From assembly GCF_003217095.1 (NCBI RefSeq), contig NZ_QJSR01000001.1, positions 164,818 to 228,817 of the forward strand: a stretch of DNA of 64,000 nt, in the 5' to 3' direction. Under the pieces are notes generated by a model, which was not told the origin of the DNA, made no database searches, and saw only the letters and a list, made by a program, of their open reading frames with translations. How positions within the stretch are numbered: the stretch's first letter is position 1; every line of letters starts with the position of its first letter. The position numbers and the translations under genes are program-made. This document shows, piece by piece, positions 46,547 to 57,597 of the stretch. The stretch comes from Rhizobium sp. PP-CC-3A-592 (GTDB lineage Bacteria; Pseudomonadota; Alphaproteobacteria; Rhizobiales; Rhizobiaceae).

Positions 46547-48048
46547 CGGAAGAACTGGCGGATCCGCTGCCCATCGCGCAGGATCTCGACCCGCCAGAAT
46601 GCCGGATCATCCGCCGTCGCCTTGACCAGCGTCTCGGTCTTGTCGATCGGCACGCCATTGACGGCAAGGATGATGTCCTTCGGCGCAAAGCCGACGCGAG
46701 CGGCGGGCGAACCCCGGTTGATGGCCGTGATCACGACGCCTTCCGACGTCGCCGGCATGCGGAGCTCATCGGCGAGACGCGGCGAGAGGTTTCCGACGAC
46801 GGCGCCGGCAAACGGCGTGCGGCCCTCGATCAGCCTCTCATCGCGTGGCGCCGTCTCCGGCGCCCGCTCGAGCCGCAGCATGACATCGCGCACCTTGCCG
46901 TTATCGGCGACGCTCAGCCGCGCATCCTTGCCGATGCCAACGGTGGTCAGGCGATAACCGAGCGCATCGGGATGTTCGACCGGAATGCCATTGACGGCGG
47001 TGACCACCTCGCCGGGGCGGATGCCGGCCTTCTCGGCCGGGCCGCCTTCAATGACGGAACTGACGAGAGCACCGCGCGCGCGATCAAGGCCCAGGGCGTC
47101 CGCGACTTCCGATGTCACGGGCTCGAAGCTCGCGCCGATGAACGGACGAACGAAGCTGCCGGTACCGCCCTTCGCCGATTCGATGAAGACTTTGACCAGA
47201 TTGGCAGGAATGGCGAAGCCGACGCCATTCGATCCACCGCCGCGCGAGAAGATGGCGGTGTTGATGCCGATGAGTTCACCCTTCATGTCGATCAGGCCAC
47301 CACCGGAGTTACCGGGATTGATCGCGGCATCCGTCTGGATGAAGAAGCCGAAATCGCTGCCCGGCGTCACTTGATTACGCGCAAGCGCAGACACGATACC
47401 GCTCGTCACCGTCTGCCCGACGCCGAAGGGGTTGCCGATCGCGAGCACGAGATCGCCGACCTCAACGCTATCCGAATCGCCTAAAGGGACCGTCTGGAAT
47501 GGGGCACTTCCTTCAATCTTCAGGACCGCAAGATCCAGCCGGTCATCCTTTAGCACGACCTTCGATTCGAACTCGCGACCGTCCGCCAGCGCAACCTTGA
47601 TGTCATCCGCGCCCTCGATGACGTGGTTGTTCGTGACCACAATGCCATCTGCCCCGACGATCACGCCGGACCCCAGCGACGACTGCTTCTCGGAACGGTT
47701 GGGCATGCGCTGGCCGAAGAACTGCTGCAGGAAGGGATCGTCGGCCAGTGGAGAGCGGCTCTCGACGAGCTTCTCTGCATAAACATTCACCACAGCATTC
47801 GCCGTCTGCTTGACGAGCGGCGAGAACGACATCTGCATGTCCGCCCGGCTTTCGGGCACCGTTTTCGTCGTACCGTCCGTTGTCGTGCTCGTGGCCGCGA
47901 CCGGCGTCGTGACCGCACTGGTCTGCACCTGGTCCACCGTTGGATAGGACACGCTGAGATCGGTCGGCGCCACGAAATGCGCAAGGAACATGATGATGAC
48001 GAGGCCGGCAATACCGGACAGGACGAGCGACAATGGCGAGCGACGCAT
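46543..48048 (-). CDS. Membrane-anchored Do-family serine protease
   Basis: 501 aa. N-terminal membrane anchor (LVLSGIAGLVIIMFLAHFV), trypsin-like domain with His in TNNHVIEGADD, Asp in DRLDLAVLK and Ser in GNSGGGL, followed by two PDZ domains (about 290-390 and 405-495). DegP/DegS-like envelope quality-control protease; the retained anchor argues for membrane tethering. The ATG at 48048 starts MRRSPLSLVL. Confidence 0.94.
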   Translation of the reverse strand: MRRSPLSLVLSGIAGLVIIMFLAHFVAPTDLSVSYPTVDQVQTSAVTTPVAATSTTTDGTTKTVPESRADMQMSFSPLVKQTANAVVNVYAEKLVESRSPLADDPFLQQFFGQRMPNRSEKQSSLGSGVIVGADGIVVTNNHVIEGADDIKVALADGREFESKVVLKDDRLDLAVLKIEGSAPFQTVPLGDSDSVEVGDLVLAIGNPFGVGQTVTSGIVSALARNQVTPGSDFGFFIQTDAAINPGNSGGGLIDMKGELIGINTAIFSRGGGSNGVGFAIPANLVKVFIESAKGGTGSFVRPFIGASFEPVTSEVADALGLDRARGALVSSVIEGGPAEKAGIRPGEVVTAVNGIPVEHPDALGYRLTTVGIGKDARLSVADNGKVRDVMLRLERAPETAPRDERLIEGRTPFAGAVVGNLSPRLADELRMPATSEGVVITAINRGSPAARVGFAPKDIILAVNGVPIDKTETLVKATADDPAFWRVEILRDGQRIRQFFR

Positions 48049-48287
48049 GGAGAACCCTTGGTGAAACGAGGATTGGCCGGAGCGCTTCGGATGAACGTGT
48101 GTCCACCCGAAAACTCCGGGTCGTTGTTCTATGGCATTGTCCGACGGCGAAGCGAACACGCTCCGCCCGGAAATGCTGTCGGGATGAGAAATAGGATGAA
48201 GCGCCCGGAAAGCAAAGACATCGTGCGCGGCAAAAACAAGACGCACATCGTTGTGCCGGCCATCACCCGCAAGCAAGTGCCCAAACG

Positions 48288-48317
48288 AAAACAGCCGGAC
48301 TTTCGCCCGGCTGTTTT
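48288..48317 (-). terminator. Terminator of the alpha operon (after rplQ)
   Basis: AAAACAGCCGG / CCGGCTGTTTT stem, 11 bp, 8-nt loop, about 23 nt after the rplQ stop on minus. Confidence 0.9.
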
Positions 48318-48339
48318 CAAACTTGAAGACCTGAATAAA

Positions 48340-48765
48340 TCAGGCTGCTTCAGCGGCGTCCGCTTCTGCGACAACACGGGCCTTGTCGGCCGCGCCCTTG
48401 GCATCGACGTCACGATCGACGAACTCGATGACGGCGATCGGTGCGTTGTCGCCCTGACGGTAGCCGGCCTTCATGATGCGAAGGTAGCCGCCATTGCGGG
48501 TGGCGTAGCGCGTTGCGATAGCATCGAACAGCTTGGCGACGACCGTGACGTCGCGGATCTGCGAGATGGCCTGACGACGGGCGTGCAGGTCGCCGCGCTT
48601 GCCGAGCGTGACGAGCTTTTCAACGATCGGACGGATTTCCTTGGCCTTCGGCAGCGTCGTGATGATCTGCTCGTGCTGGATCAGCGAAGCCGCCATGTTG
48701 GCGAACATCGCCTTGCGGTGGCTGGCGGTACGGTTCAGCTTGCGGCCGGCTTTCTTGTGGCGCAT
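48340..48765 (-). CDS. rplQ: 50S ribosomal protein L17
   Basis: 141 aa. Start [28 protein letters not shown] is diagnostic of bL17, with an acidic/Ala-rich C-terminal extension beyond the 120-aa core, usual in alphaproteobacteria. Last gene of the alpha operon, 191 nt after rpoA and closed by a strong terminator. Confidence 0.97.
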   Translation of the reverse strand: MRHKKAGRKLNRTASHRKAMFANMAASLIQHEQIITTLPKAKEIRPIVEKLVTLGKRGDLHARRQAISQIRDVTVVAKLFDAIATRYATRNGGYLRIMKAGYRQGDNAPIAVIEFVDRDVDAKGAADKARVVAEADAAEAA

Positions 48766-48956
48766 GGCTATTCTCCTTTATGCAGGTGTCACTCTCTCTG
48801 GAGGACCTGCCGTTTCCTGGCACATACAGGCACCAAACCGTCTCCGGCCGGGCCTGCTGTTTGACGGGGAAAGGCAGAGTTTGGACCTGCCTTGTCTATT
48901 GTTCAAATCGCGGAATGCGAGCGGAAAACCGCTTCACACGTTGCCTCATCCCGCGA

Positions 48957-49967
48957 TCAATACTGGTCTTCGTAACGCTTTGCGAGATCTTCGATGTTCT
49001 CGGGCGGCCATGCGGGCACTTCCATGCCGAGATGCAGGCCCATGGAAGCGAGAACTTCCTTGATTTCGTTCAGCGACTTGCGACCGAAGTTCGGAGTCCG
49101 GAGCATTTCGGCTTCCGTCTTCTGAATGAGGTCGCCGATGTAGACGATGTTGTCGTTCTTCAGGCAGTTTGCCGAACGGACCGAAAGCTCGAGCTCGTCG
49201 ACCTTCTTCAGCAGCGCCGGGTTGAACGCCAGTTCGGTAACGGCTTCTTCTTCGGCTTCCTTCTGCGGTTCGTCGAAGTTGACGAAGACGCCGAGCTGGT
49301 CCTGAAGGATGCGCGCCGCGAAAGCGACGGCATCTTCGCCCGTTACCGAGCCATCGGTTTCGATCTGCATGGACAGCTTGTCGTAGTCGAGAACCTGGCC
49401 TTCACGGGTGTTTTCCACCTTGTAGGACACTTTCTTGACCGGCGAGTAGAGGCTGTCGACCGGGATGAGGCCGATCGGCGCATCTTCCGAGCGGTTACGA
49501 TCCGCCGGAACATAGCCCTTGCCGTTGTTGACCGTGAACTCCATGCGGATCTCCGCGCCCTCGTCGAGCGTGCAGATGACATGGTTCGGGTTCAGGATCT
49601 CGATGTCGCCGACCGTCTGGATGTCGCCAGCCGTGACCACACCCGGGCCCTGCTTGCGAACGACCATGCGCTTGGCATCGTCGCCGTCCATCTTGATGGC
49701 GATCTCCTTGATGTTCAGGACGATGTCGGTGACATCTTCGCGAACACCCGGGATCGACGAGAACTCATGCAGAACGCCATCGATCTGCACGGCCGTAACA
49801 GCGGCGCCGCGGAGCGACGAGAGAAGAACGCGGCGCAGCGCGTTGCCGAGGGTCAGACCGAAGCCACGTTCCAGCGGTTCCGCGACCAGGCTAACCTTGG
49901 TGCGACCGGAAGACGCGAACTCGACCTTGTTCGGCTTGATCAGTTCCTGCCAGTTTTTCTGAATCAT
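48957..49967 (-). CDS. rpoA: RNA polymerase alpha subunit
   Basis: 336 aa. N-terminal dimerisation domain ([23 protein letters not shown]) and C-terminal helix-hairpin-helix domain for UP-element and activator contact ([33 protein letters not shown]). The ATG at 49967 begins [14 protein letters not shown]; upstream frame extension is not coding. Confidence 0.97.
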   Translation of the reverse strand: MIQKNWQELIKPNKVEFASSGRTKVSLVAEPLERGFGLTLGNALRRVLLSSLRGAAVTAVQIDGVLHEFSSIPGVREDVTDIVLNIKEIAIKMDGDDAKRMVVRKQGPGVVTAGDIQTVGDIEILNPNHVICTLDEGAEIRMEFTVNNGKGYVPADRNRSEDAPIGLIPVDSLYSPVKKVSYKVENTREGQVLDYDKLSMQIETDGSVTGEDAVAFAARILQDQLGVFVNFDEPQKEAEEEAVTELAFNPALLKKVDELELSVRSANCLKNDNIVYIGDLIQKTEAEMLRTPNFGRKSLNEIKEVLASMGLHLGMEVPAWPPENIEDLAKRYEDQY

Positions 49968-50067
49968 ATGTTTTGCCTTCCGTTCATTGCCACCATCCAG
50001 TCGTGGCAACGGAGCCCTGAAGCGCCGGCGAGAGCGATCTCCCGCCGGACCTGATGACGAGTGCGTA

Positions 50068-50457
50068 TCAGACGCGGCGCTTCTTGCGCGGACGGCAACC
50101 ATTGTGCGGGATCGGCGTCACGTCGCGGATGGACGTGATCATGAAGCCGGCGGCCTGCAGAGCACGCAGAGCCGATTCACGGCCGGAACCCGGGCCGGTG
50201 ACTTCGACTTCGAGCGTCTTCATGCCGTGTTCCTGCGCCTTCTTGGCAGCATCTTCGGCGGCGATCTGGGCTGCGAACGGGGTCGACTTGCGCGAGCCCT
50301 TGAAGCCCTTCGAGCCGGCCGACGACCATGCAATGGCATTGCCCTGCGCATCGGTGATGGTGATCATCGTATTGTTGAACGACGAGTTCACGTGGGCGAC
50401 GCCCGTCGAGATATTCTTGCGTTCGCGACGACGTACGCGTGTGGCTTCCTTGGCCAT
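50068..50457 (-). CDS. rpsK: 30S ribosomal protein S11
   Basis: 129 aa. uS11 with [34 protein letters not shown] and terminal [13 protein letters not shown]. Between rpsM and rpoA as in the alpha operon, but 233 nt away from rpsM with a terminator-like hairpin between. Confidence 0.97.
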   Translation of the reverse strand: MAKEATRVRRRERKNISTGVAHVNSSFNNTMITITDAQGNAIAWSSAGSKGFKGSRKSTPFAAQIAAEDAAKKAQEHGMKTLEVEVTGPGSGRESALRALQAAGFMITSIRDVTPIPHNGCRPRKKRRV

Positions 50458-50535
50458 GTTTACCCTTTCACGGATCTCTGCACCGCCGTAATTCCAGCGG
50501 CTACACCGGGGAGCCGTGCTCCCCACTTTCATCAG

Positions 50536-50570
50536 CGATGCCGGAACCCTTCAGGGGCTCCCCGGCATCG
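50536..50570. repeat. Long hairpin in the rpsM-rpsK spacer
   Basis: CGATGCCGG / CCGGCATCG, nine perfect pairs, with an inner CCC/GGG helix. It is flanked by two near-identical 24-mers at 50485-50508 and 50587-50610 (21 of 24 positions equal). Confidence 0.6.
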
Positions 50571-50640
50571 CGGCGATATCAACGCTGCCGTATTTCCAGC
50601 AGCTCCACCGAACGATGGCCAAGCCATCCTCGACATACCA

Positions 50641-50667
50641 AAAAGAGGCCGGTGCTTCGCACCAGCC
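50641..50667 (-). terminator. Terminator-like hairpin just after rpsM
   Basis: On minus: GGCTGGTGC-gaa-GCACCGGCC followed by TCTTTTT, 24 nt after the rpsM stop. One mismatch in the stem. Would attenuate readthrough into rpsK-rpoA-rplQ. Confidence 0.6.
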
Positions 50668-50690
50668 CCCTCACCCCCGTTTCCGGGAGA

Positions 50691-51059
50691 TTATTTCTTC
50701 TTACCAGCAATCGCCTTTGCCGGGCCCTTGCGGGTGCGGGCATTGGTGTGCGTGCGCTGGCCGCGAACGGGCAGCGAGCGACGATGACGCAGGCCACGGT
50801 AGCAGCCGAGGTCCATCAGACGCTTGATGTTCATCGACGTCTCGCGACGCAGGTCACCTTCGACCTGGTATTCGCGGTCGATGGCTTCGCGGATCTGAAG
50901 AACTTCAGCATCCGTGAGCTGATGCACGCGGCGTTCAGCCGGAATACCGACCTTTGCGACGATTTCCTGTGCGAATTTCGGTCCAATCCCGTGAATATAG
51001 GTCAGCGCGATAACAACGCGCTTTGCCGTCGGGATGTTGACGCCAGCGATACGAGCCAC
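50691..51059 (-). CDS. rpsM: 30S ribosomal protein S13
   Basis: 122 aa. uS13 with [25 protein letters not shown] and terminal [17 protein letters not shown]. First gene of the alpha operon; preceded by a promoter-like sequence at 51225-51252. Confidence 0.97.
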   Translation of the reverse strand: MARIAGVNIPTAKRVVIALTYIHGIGPKFAQEIVAKVGIPAERRVHQLTDAEVLQIREAIDREYQVEGDLRRETSMNIKRLMDLGCYRGLRHRRSLPVRGQRTHTNARTRKGPAKAIAGKKK

Positions 51060-51224
51060 GTCTGTTCTCCTTGCTTCCAGTTGCCATCCGGCAATAGGTG
51101 CTTCTATGCAGCCTTAAATAGCCGTCAGTTTCAATTTTCGTTCGGAACACGGGACAAATGCCGAGCCCAGACTTCACTTGTGAAATCCGCGCCATTCCCC
51201 TGCATGTTGCGAGTTAGCGCGGTC

Positions 51225-51252
51225 TTTAGACGGAATCGGCCGGAAAAGTCAA
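51225..51252 (-). promoter_or_regulatory. Probable alpha-operon promoter
   Basis: On minus: -35 TTGACT (51247-51252), 16-nt spacer, -10 TCTAAA (51225-51230), giving a leader of about 160 nt before rpsM. Assigned by pattern only. Confidence 0.45.
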
Positions 51253-51301
51253 CTCCCGGCCAGTCCTTTTCTTGTCCAACAAGGCTTTGCGCCCGGTATC
51301 G

Positions 51302-51898
51302 TCAGGCTTCGGCCGCAGCTAAAGCAAGAATCTCGTTGATCTGTCGCGTGACCGTTTCCACAGGCGCCATACCATCGAGCGTTTTCAGCTCGCCGGTTTC
51401 TGCGTAATGCTGCGAAAGCGGTGCTGTCTTCTCGCGATACTCGACAAGACGCTTCTTAACCGATTCTGGATTGTCGTCCGAGCGAACTTTGCCGCCGGCT
51501 GCCAAAGTTTCCGCGACTCGATTCTCGATCCGGCGCAAAAGCGCTGCTTCATCGACCTTGAGCTCGATAACGGCATCCAGCTTCAGCCCCTTGCCCTCAA
51601 GCATCTGCCCGAGTGCGACCGCCTGCGGAACCGTCCGCGGGTAGCCGTCGAGAATGAAGCCATTCGCACAGTCGGGAGCGTCGATGCGGTCCGAGACGAT
51701 TTCGTTGACGATCTCGTCGGACACGAGCTGCCCCGCGTCCATGACCGCCTTCGCCCGCTTGCCGACGTCGCTCTCCTCCGCAACGGCAGCCCGCAGCATA
51801 TCACCGGTCGACAACTGGGGAATGCCGAAGCGTTCCGTCAGAAGCTTGGCCTGCGTCCCCTTGCCTGCCCCGGGCGGTCCTAAAAATATCAGTCTCAT
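51302..51898 (-). CDS. adk: Adenylate kinase (short-lid form)
   Basis: 198 aa. P-loop [17 protein letters not shown] motif and [13 protein letters not shown]. The LID region is a short loop without zinc cysteines, as in other rhizobial enzymes. Overlaps the secY stop by 4 nt (ATGA), so it is translated with secY. Confidence 0.96.
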   Translation of the reverse strand: MRLIFLGPPGAGKGTQAKLLTERFGIPQLSTGDMLRAAVAEESDVGKRAKAVMDAGQLVSDEIVNEIVSDRIDAPDCANGFILDGYPRTVPQAVALGQMLEGKGLKLDAVIELKVDEAALLRRIENRVAETLAAGGKVRSDDNPESVKKRLVEYREKTAPLSQHYAETGELKTLDGMAPVETVTRQINEILALAAAEA

Positions 51899-53235
51899 CG
51901 GCCCCTCTTCCCTCCACGCAACTTCGACTTCTTGATCAGCCCCTCATACTGCTGGGCGATCAGATGACCCTGGATCTGTGCTACAGTATCAAGCGTCACG
52001 CTGACAACAATCAAAAGCGATGTACCACCAAGGTAGAAGGGCACACCCGTCTGCGCGATGACGAATTCCGGCAGGATACAGACGAAGATCAGATAGAGCG
52101 CGCCAACGACGGTGATGCGCGTCAGGACGTAGTCGATGTATTCGGCCGTGCGTTCGCCCGGACGGATACCGAGGATGAAGCCGCCGTGCTTTTTCAGGTT
52201 GTCGGCCGTATCCTTGGGATTGAACACGATCGCTGTGTAGAAGAAGGCGAAGAACGCGATCATAGCGGCATAGAGCACCATGTAGAGCGGCTGCCCGTGG
52301 GCGAGCGAGCCGACGATGGTCGTTGCCCAGCCCGGAAGCGTGGCGCTGTCTGCGAAGCCTGCAAGCGTTGCCGGAAGCAGAAGCAGCGACGATGCGAAGA
52401 TCGCTGGGATGACGCCGGCCGTGTTCAGCTTCAGCGGCAGGTGCGACGTGTCGCCCTGGAACATGCGGTTGCCGACCTGGCGCTTCGGATACTGGATCAG
52501 CAGGCGACGCTGCGCGCGTTCGACGAAGACGATGAGCGCGATAACGCCGACGACCATGATGATGATGCCGAGAATCAGTGGCGTGGACAGAGCGCCTGTG
52601 CGGCCAAGTTCGAGCGTACCGGCAAGGGCCGTCGGCAGGTGCGCCACGATGCCGGCGAAGATGATCAGCGAGATGCCGTTGCCGATGCCGCGCGAGGTGA
52701 TCTGTTCGCCGAGCCACATCAGGAACATCGTGCCGCCGAGCAGCGAGATGACGGTGGAGATGCGGAAAAACCAGCCCGGATCGTTCACGAGACCGTTGCC
52801 GCTCTCAAGGCCAACGGCGATGCCATAGGCCTGCAGCAGGCCGAGCAGCACCGTACCGTAGCGCGTGTACTGGTTGATGATCTTGCGGCCCTGCTCGCCT
52901 TCCTTCTTCAGCTGTTCCAACGAGGGAACGACGGAAGTCATGAGCTGGACGATGATCGAAGCGGAGATATAGGGCATGATCCCGAGCGCGAAAATCGCCA
53001 TGCGCGAGACCGCGCCGCCGGAAAACATGTTGAAAAGACCGAGGATGCCGCCGCTCTGTCCCTGGAATGCCTGGGCGAACGCATCGGGGTTGAGACCCGG
53101 AAGCGGGATATAGGTGCCGAGCCGGTAGACCAGCAGCGCGCCGAGCGTAAACCAGAGGCGCTTCTTGAGGTCCTCCGCCTTCGCGAACGTTCTGAAATTG
53201 AGATTGGAGGCGAGCTGTTCCGCTGCAGAAGCCAT
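51895..53235 (-). CDS. secY: Preprotein translocase subunit SecY
   Basis: 446 aa, ten membrane helices. Starts with [27 protein letters not shown]; plug and pore-ring region [32 protein letters not shown]; cytosolic loop [34 protein letters not shown]. Central channel of Sec secretion. Separated from rplO by 316 nt holding a terminator, so it likely has its own promoter. Confidence 0.97.
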   Translation of the reverse strand: MASAAEQLASNLNFRTFAKAEDLKKRLWFTLGALLVYRLGTYIPLPGLNPDAFAQAFQGQSGGILGLFNMFSGGAVSRMAIFALGIMPYISASIIVQLMTSVVPSLEQLKKEGEQGRKIINQYTRYGTVLLGLLQAYGIAVGLESGNGLVNDPGWFFRISTVISLLGGTMFLMWLGEQITSRGIGNGISLIIFAGIVAHLPTALAGTLELGRTGALSTPLILGIIIMVVGVIALIVFVERAQRRLLIQYPKRQVGNRMFQGDTSHLPLKLNTAGVIPAIFASSLLLLPATLAGFADSATLPGWATTIVGSLAHGQPLYMVLYAAMIAFFAFFYTAIVFNPKDTADNLKKHGGFILGIRPGERTAEYIDYVLTRITVVGALYLIFVCILPEFVIAQTGVPFYLGGTSLLIVVSVTLDTVAQIQGHLIAQQYEGLIKKSKLRGGKRGR

Positions 53236-53551
53236 GCGATTCTCCGCGTAGCCAGTTCCGAACCCGCGGCGTCAGACCCGGCCGACTCCGGAAAAGCTTG
53301 AATTACGTTTCTGCACGACGTCTTAGAACCAAATCGATTGAAAGAGCAATCATGCGCTTGTCGATATCTCCAGGCATATCGTCACATCCGCCAAGGGGAT
53401 GTCGTCCGATCGCCTTTGGAGATCCGGCCCGGAGATGCTGGCCAACCGACCGACCTCCCCTGCCCTCTACGCCTCGCCCGCGCTTCTCGCGCGTCCTCCA
53501 GACGCAATAAACCGCCCGGTGTGTAACACCCCGGGCGGTCCGTCTTCAAGA
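53236..53551. other. 316-nt rplO-secY spacer
   Basis: No gene. It holds the terminator after rplO (53506-53540). The remaining 270 nt up to secY have no recognisable frame or site, and must contain a secY-adk promoter if the terminator works. Confidence 0.5.
53506..53540 (-). terminator. Terminator after rplO
   Basis: On minus: ACCGCCCGG / CCGGGCGGT with an inner GGTGT/ACACC helix, then TTTATT; 12 nt after the rplO stop. Confidence 0.8.
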
Positions 53552-54034
53552 TTATTCGCTGGCAGCGACCGGCTTGGCAGACAGCAGCTTGATGGAGCCG
53601 CCGGCCTTTTCGATCTTCTCGACAGCGGACTGCGAGGCACCGGCCACTTCGATCGTGACCTTACCCGTGAGTTCGCCGTCCGAGAGAATGCGAACGCCGT
53701 CGCGCGCGCGGCGGATGATGCCGGCAGCCTTCAGGGCAGCAGCATCGATCGTGGCGGTCGCGTCGAGCTTCTTGGCGTCGATTGCGGTCTGGATACGGCC
53801 GAGCGACACGACAACAAAATCCGAACGGAAGATGTTGTTGAAGCCGCGCTTCGGCAGACGACGGTAGATAGGCATCTGACCGCCTTCAAAGCCGTTGATC
53901 GCGACGCCGGAACGGGCCTTCTGACCCTTGACACCGCGGCCAGCCGTCTTGCCGGAGCCGGAGCCGATACCACGACCCAGACGCTTGCGCGAATGGGTGG
54001 CACCTTCGTTGTCTCTGATTTCATTCAGCTTCAT
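53552..54034 (-). CDS. rplO: 50S ribosomal protein L15
   Basis: 160 aa. uL15 with [47 protein letters not shown] start and [10 protein letters not shown]. Follows rpmD by 13 nt. Confidence 0.97.
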   Translation of the reverse strand: MKLNEIRDNEGATHSRKRLGRGIGSGSGKTAGRGVKGQKARSGVAINGFEGGQMPIYRRLPKRGFNNIFRSDFVVVSLGRIQTAIDAKKLDATATIDAAALKAAGIIRRARDGVRILSDGELTGKVTIEVAGASQSAVEKIEKAGGSIKLLSAKPVAASE

Positions 54035-54047
54035 GATGGTATCTCCC

Positions 54048-54248
54048 TCACTTCTCGTCGATAACGCGGACGAGGTGCTGGACGGACCGGATCATGCCGC
54101 GAACGGAAGGCGTGTCTTCCAGCGTGCGCACCCGGTGCATCTTGTTGAGACCCAGGCCGATCAGCGTCGCACGCTGGCTGGCGGGGCGGCGGATGGGGCT
54201 GCCGATCTGCTCGACAGTAACCGTCTTACCGGTGGTTTCAGTGGCCAT
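54048..54248 (-). CDS. rpmD: 50S ribosomal protein L30
   Basis: 66 aa. uL30 core [30 protein letters not shown]. Thirteen nt after rpsE. Confidence 0.96.
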   Translation of the reverse strand: MATETTGKTVTVEQIGSPIRRPASQRATLIGLGLNKMHRVRTLEDTPSVRGMIRSVQHLVRVIDEK

Positions 54249-54261
54249 CGTACGGACTCCC

Positions 54262-54831
54262 TTATTCTTCCGACGTGACGCCAGCCGCTTCGCGACGGGC
54301 CTGCAGCGTGGCGAACTTGAGGCCGCGCTGTGCCGCGATATCCTTCGGGTGCATCTGGTTCTTCAGAGCATCGAAGGTGGCGCGGATCATGTTGTAGGGG
54401 TTGGACGAACCGGTCGACTTGGCAACGACGTCGTGCATGCCGAGCGTTTCGAAAACGGCGCGCATCGGGCCGCCGGCGATGATGCCGGTACCGGCCTTGG
54501 CCGAACGCAGCAGGACCTTGCCGGCGCCGTGGCGACCGTGAACGTCATGATGCAGGGTACGGCCGGAGCGCAGCGGAACGAAGATCAGTTCGCGCTTGGC
54601 AGCTTCCGTCGCCTTGCGGATGGCTTCCGGCACTTCACGTGCCTTGCCATGACCGAAGCCGACGCGGCCCTTCTGGTCGCCGACGACGACGAGAGCAGCG
54701 AAGCCGAAACGACGGCCGCCCTTTACCACCTTGGCGACGCGGTTGATAGCAACGAGCTTGTCAACGAATTCGCTGTCGCGCTCTTCGCGGTTCTGGCGGT
54801 CGTCGCGAGAACCTCTTCTTTCTTGTGCCAT
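54262..54831 (-). CDS. rpsE: 30S ribosomal protein S5
   Basis: 189 aa. uS5 with [28 protein letters not shown] and [15 protein letters not shown]. The start follows a long purine tract. A 191-nt spacer separates it from rplR, where most bacteria have a few bases. Confidence 0.97.
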   Translation of the reverse strand: MAQERRGSRDDRQNREERDSEFVDKLVAINRVAKVVKGGRRFGFAALVVVGDQKGRVGFGHGKAREVPEAIRKATEAAKRELIFVPLRSGRTLHHDVHGRHGAGKVLLRSAKAGTGIIAGGPMRAVFETLGMHDVVAKSTGSSNPYNMIRATFDALKNQMHPKDIAAQRGLKFATLQARREAAGVTSEE

Positions 54832-54927
54832 TGTCCTTTTCCTTTTTCTTTTCCGGGTGCAATCGGCAGATTGATCGGTGCCGCCCCTCGCTGTTGCGAG
54901 AGTACGGCGAATTCCCGACATGGCTTC

Positions 54928-54946
54928 GGCCCGGATGTACCGGGCC
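54928..54946. repeat. Hairpin in the rplR-rpsE spacer
   Basis: GGCCCGG-atgta-CCGGGCC, seven perfect pairs, in the middle of the 191-nt gap; no T-run follows on minus, so it is not a classical terminator. Confidence 0.6.
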
Positions 54947-55022
54947 GGCCCGTCGTGGAAATGGGAGCCTTACTTCCGTTCGTCAGATTCGGAAAGCCGG
55001 TTCTCGACTTTCCGCATCAAAC

Positions 55023-55385
55023 TTAGAAGTTGAGGCCACCTTCGCGGGCGGCTTCAGCCAGGGCCTTGATACGGCCATGATAGATGAAGGCGCCACGATC
55101 GAAGACGACGTCCTTGACGCCGGCTTCCGACGCACGCTCCGCGAGGAGCTTGCCAACGGCAGCTGCTGCTGCCGTGTCGGCGCCCGTCTTCAGAGACGTA
55201 CGCAGACCGGTGTCGAGCGTCGAAGCGGACGCCAGCGTCGTGCCAGCGACATCGTCGATGACCTGTGCGTAGATGTTCTTCGACGAGCGATGAACCGACA
55301 GGCGCGGACGGCCGTTGGCGACCGCCTTGATTTGACGACGAACGCGCGAAGCGCGACGTACAAGATTATCTTTCCTGCTAGCCAT
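55023..55385 (-). CDS. rplR: 50S ribosomal protein L18
   Basis: 120 aa. uL18: [36 protein letters not shown] and terminal [24 protein letters not shown]. Binds 5S rRNA. Twelve nt after rplF. Confidence 0.97.
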   Translation of the reverse strand: MASRKDNLVRRASRVRRQIKAVANGRPRLSVHRSSKNIYAQVIDDVAGTTLASASTLDTGLRTSLKTGADTAAAAAVGKLLAERASEAGVKDVVFDRGAFIYHGRIKALAEAAREGGLNF

Positions 55386-55397
55386 TTCGCGTGATCC

Positions 55398-55931
55398 TTA
55401 CTTCTTCTTGCCTTCTTTGCGGATGATCCGCTCGCCCGCGTACTTGACGCCCTTGCCCTTGTAGGGCTCGGGGCCGCGATATTCACGGATCTCTGCGGCC
55501 ACCTGGCCGACCTGCTGCTTGTTGATACCCGTGACGACGATTTCCGTCGGCTTGGGAACAGCGATCGTGATGCCTTCCGGCGTCTGGTAGACGACGTCAT
55601 GGCTGAAGCCGAGTGCCAGCTGCAGGTTCTTGCCCTGCAGGGCCGCACGGTAACCGACGCCGTTGATTTCGAGCTTGCGCTCGAAGCCGTCCTTGACGCC
55701 CTTCAGGATGTTCTCGACCATCGTGCGGGACATGCCCCACTTCGAACGAGCATCCTTGGACTGGCTGGCCGGTTCGACGACAACGGCGTTGTCTTCCAGC
55801 TTTACAGTGACTTCGTCGTTTGCGACGAAGAACAGTTCGCCCTTCGGGCCCTTTGCCGTCACCTTCTGTCCATCGACAGTCGCGGTGACACCAGCGGGAA
55901 CCTGAACGGGCTTCTTACCGATACGAGACAT
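55398..55931 (-). CDS. rplF: 50S ribosomal protein L6
   Basis: 177 aa. uL6: [15 protein letters not shown] start and terminal signature [26 protein letters not shown]. Confidence 0.97.
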   Translation of the reverse strand: MSRIGKKPVQVPAGVTATVDGQKVTAKGPKGELFFVANDEVTVKLEDNAVVVEPASQSKDARSKWGMSRTMVENILKGVKDGFERKLEINGVGYRAALQGKNLQLALGFSHDVVYQTPEGITIAVPKPTEIVVTGINKQQVGQVAAEIREYRGPEPYKGKGVKYAGERIIRKEGKKK

Positions 55932-55973
55932 GTTTCAATCCTGTCTGTTCGTTCTGGAGATCCCTGGTCCGTA

Positions 55974-56372
55974 TTAGAATACGGAGCAGAGAACCTCGCC
56001 GCCGACGTTCTGTTCACGAGCCTGGTGATCGGCCATCACACCCTTCGGAGTCGAAAGGATGGTGATACCGAGACCGTTCGCGACCTGCGGAATGGACTTG
56101 ACCGAGACATAGACCCGGCGGCCCGGCTTGGACACGCGGCCGATCTCACGGATCACCGACGCGCCTTCGTAGTACTTCAGCTCGATGTTGAGCTCGGACT
56201 TGCCGTTGTCGAAATCGACTTCGGAGTAGCCGCGGATGTAGCCTTCCGACTGCAGCACGTCGAGAACGCGGGCGCGCAGCTTGGAAGCCGGCGTCGTTAC
56301 GTTCGTCTTGCGGCGTGCAGCGCCGTTACGGATACGGGTGAGCATATCGCCCAAGGGATCAGTCATTGTCAT
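55974..56372 (-). CDS. rpsH: 30S ribosomal protein S8
   Basis: 132 aa. uS8: [20 protein letters not shown] and terminal [28 protein letters not shown] second ATG two codons later is an equal start candidate. Classical repressor of the spc operon in E. coli; no site was mapped here. Confidence 0.97.
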   Translation of the reverse strand: MTMTDPLGDMLTRIRNGAARRKTNVTTPASKLRARVLDVLQSEGYIRGYSEVDFDNGKSELNIELKYYEGASVIREIGRVSKPGRRVYVSVKSIPQVANGLGITILSTPKGVMADHQAREQNVGGEVLCSVF

Positions 56373-56384
56373 TTGCCCGTCTCC

Positions 56385-56690
56385 TTACCAGCTCGACTTC
56401 ACGATACCCGGGATCTTGCCGAAATTGCCCAGTTCGCGCAGGGCGATACGGGACATTCCCAGCTTCCGGTAGTAGGCGCGCGGACGGCCGGTGACTTCGC
56501 AACGGTTGCGAACGCGGGTCTTCGACCCATCACGCGGCAGGCTTGCCAGTTTCAGAGTTGCCTTGAACCGCTCTTCGATCGGAAGAGACTGGTTCATGAT
56601 GGTCGCCTTCAGCTCGGCCCGCTTGGAGGCCTGCTGGGTGACCAGCTTGCGGCGGCGCTTGTTCTTTTCAACTGCGCTCGTTTTCGCCAT
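56385..56690 (-). CDS. rpsN: 30S ribosomal protein S14 (zinc-free form)
   Basis: 101 aa. uS14: [28 protein letters not shown]. Only one cysteine, so this is the long C-minus form without a zinc site. Confidence 0.97.
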   Translation of the reverse strand: MAKTSAVEKNKRRRKLVTQQASKRAELKATIMNQSLPIEERFKATLKLASLPRDGSKTRVRNRCEVTGRPRAYYRKLGMSRIALRELGNFGKIPGIVKSSW

Positions 56691-56721
56691 GAAACGTAAT
56701 CCTTCTGCTTGTCGTTACGGC

Positions 56722-57282
56722 TTACTGGCGGAACGGGAAGTTGAACTCTGTGAGCAGAGCCCGCGCTTCGTCGTCCGTCGTGGCCGTCGTGCAAACGATG
56801 ATGTCCATGCCCCACATCTGATCGACCTTGTCGTAGTTGATCTCAGGGAACACAATGTGTTCCTTCACGCCCATGGCGAAGTTGCCACGGCCGTCGAAGG
56901 ATTTCGGGTTCAGTCCGCGGAAGTCGCGAACGCGTGGAAGCGCGATGTTGATCAGGCGGTCCAGAAATTCATACATGCGTGCGCCGCGCAGGGTAACCTT
57001 TGCGCCGATCGGCATGTCTTCGCGCAGCTTGAAGCCGGCGATGGAGGTGCGGGCCTTGGTGACGACCGGCTTCTGGCCAGCGATCGCTGCAAGGTCGGCA
57101 GCCGCGATCGTAGGCTTCTTCGAGTCTGCAGTCGCTTCGCCCACGCCCATGTTGATGACGATCTTGTCGAGCTTCGGGATCATCATGTCGTTGGCGTAGG
57201 AGAACTTCTCCCGCAGTGCCGGACGAATGCGAGCGTTGTACTCGCTCTTGAGCCGCGGCTCATAGGTCTTGGTGTCAGCCAT
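56722..57282 (-). CDS. rplE: 50S ribosomal protein L5
   Basis: 186 aa. uL5: [45 protein letters not shown]. Binds 5S rRNA. Start overlaps the rplX stop by one base. Confidence 0.97.
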   Translation of the reverse strand: MADTKTYEPRLKSEYNARIRPALREKFSYANDMMIPKLDKIVINMGVGEATADSKKPTIAAADLAAIAGQKPVVTKARTSIAGFKLREDMPIGAKVTLRGARMYEFLDRLINIALPRVRDFRGLNPKSFDGRGNFAMGVKEHIVFPEINYDKVDQMWGMDIIVCTTATTDDEARALLTEFNFPFRQ

Positions 57283-57584
57283 CAGATAACATCTCCCGAA
57301 CGCTTGGCCACGCGAACCTTCTTGTCGCCATCGATGCGGAAACCGACGCGGGTGGCCTTGCCGTCCGTGTCAGCGATCGCGATGTTCGACAGGTGGATCG
57401 GGGCTTCCTTGTTGATGATGCCGGCTTCCTGGCTCTGGGTCTGGCGCTGGTGACGCTTCACCATGTTGACGCCACGCACGACAGCCTTGTCGTCCTTCGG
57501 CATGACCTGGATAACTTCGCCGGTCCGGCCCTTGTCCTTGCCGGCGAGTACGACGACCTTGTCGCCCTTACGAATCTTGTTCAT
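57282..57584 (-). CDS. rplX: 50S ribosomal protein L24
   Basis: 100 aa. uL24 KOW motif at the start ([26 protein letters not shown]). Thirteen nt after rplN. Confidence 0.97.
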   Translation of the reverse strand: MNKIRKGDKVVVLAGKDKGRTGEVIQVMPKDDKAVVRGVNMVKRHQRQTQSQEAGIINKEAPIHLSNIAIADTDGKATRVGFRIDGDKKVRVAKRSGDVI

Positions 57585-57597
57585 CTCTAATCGCCCC

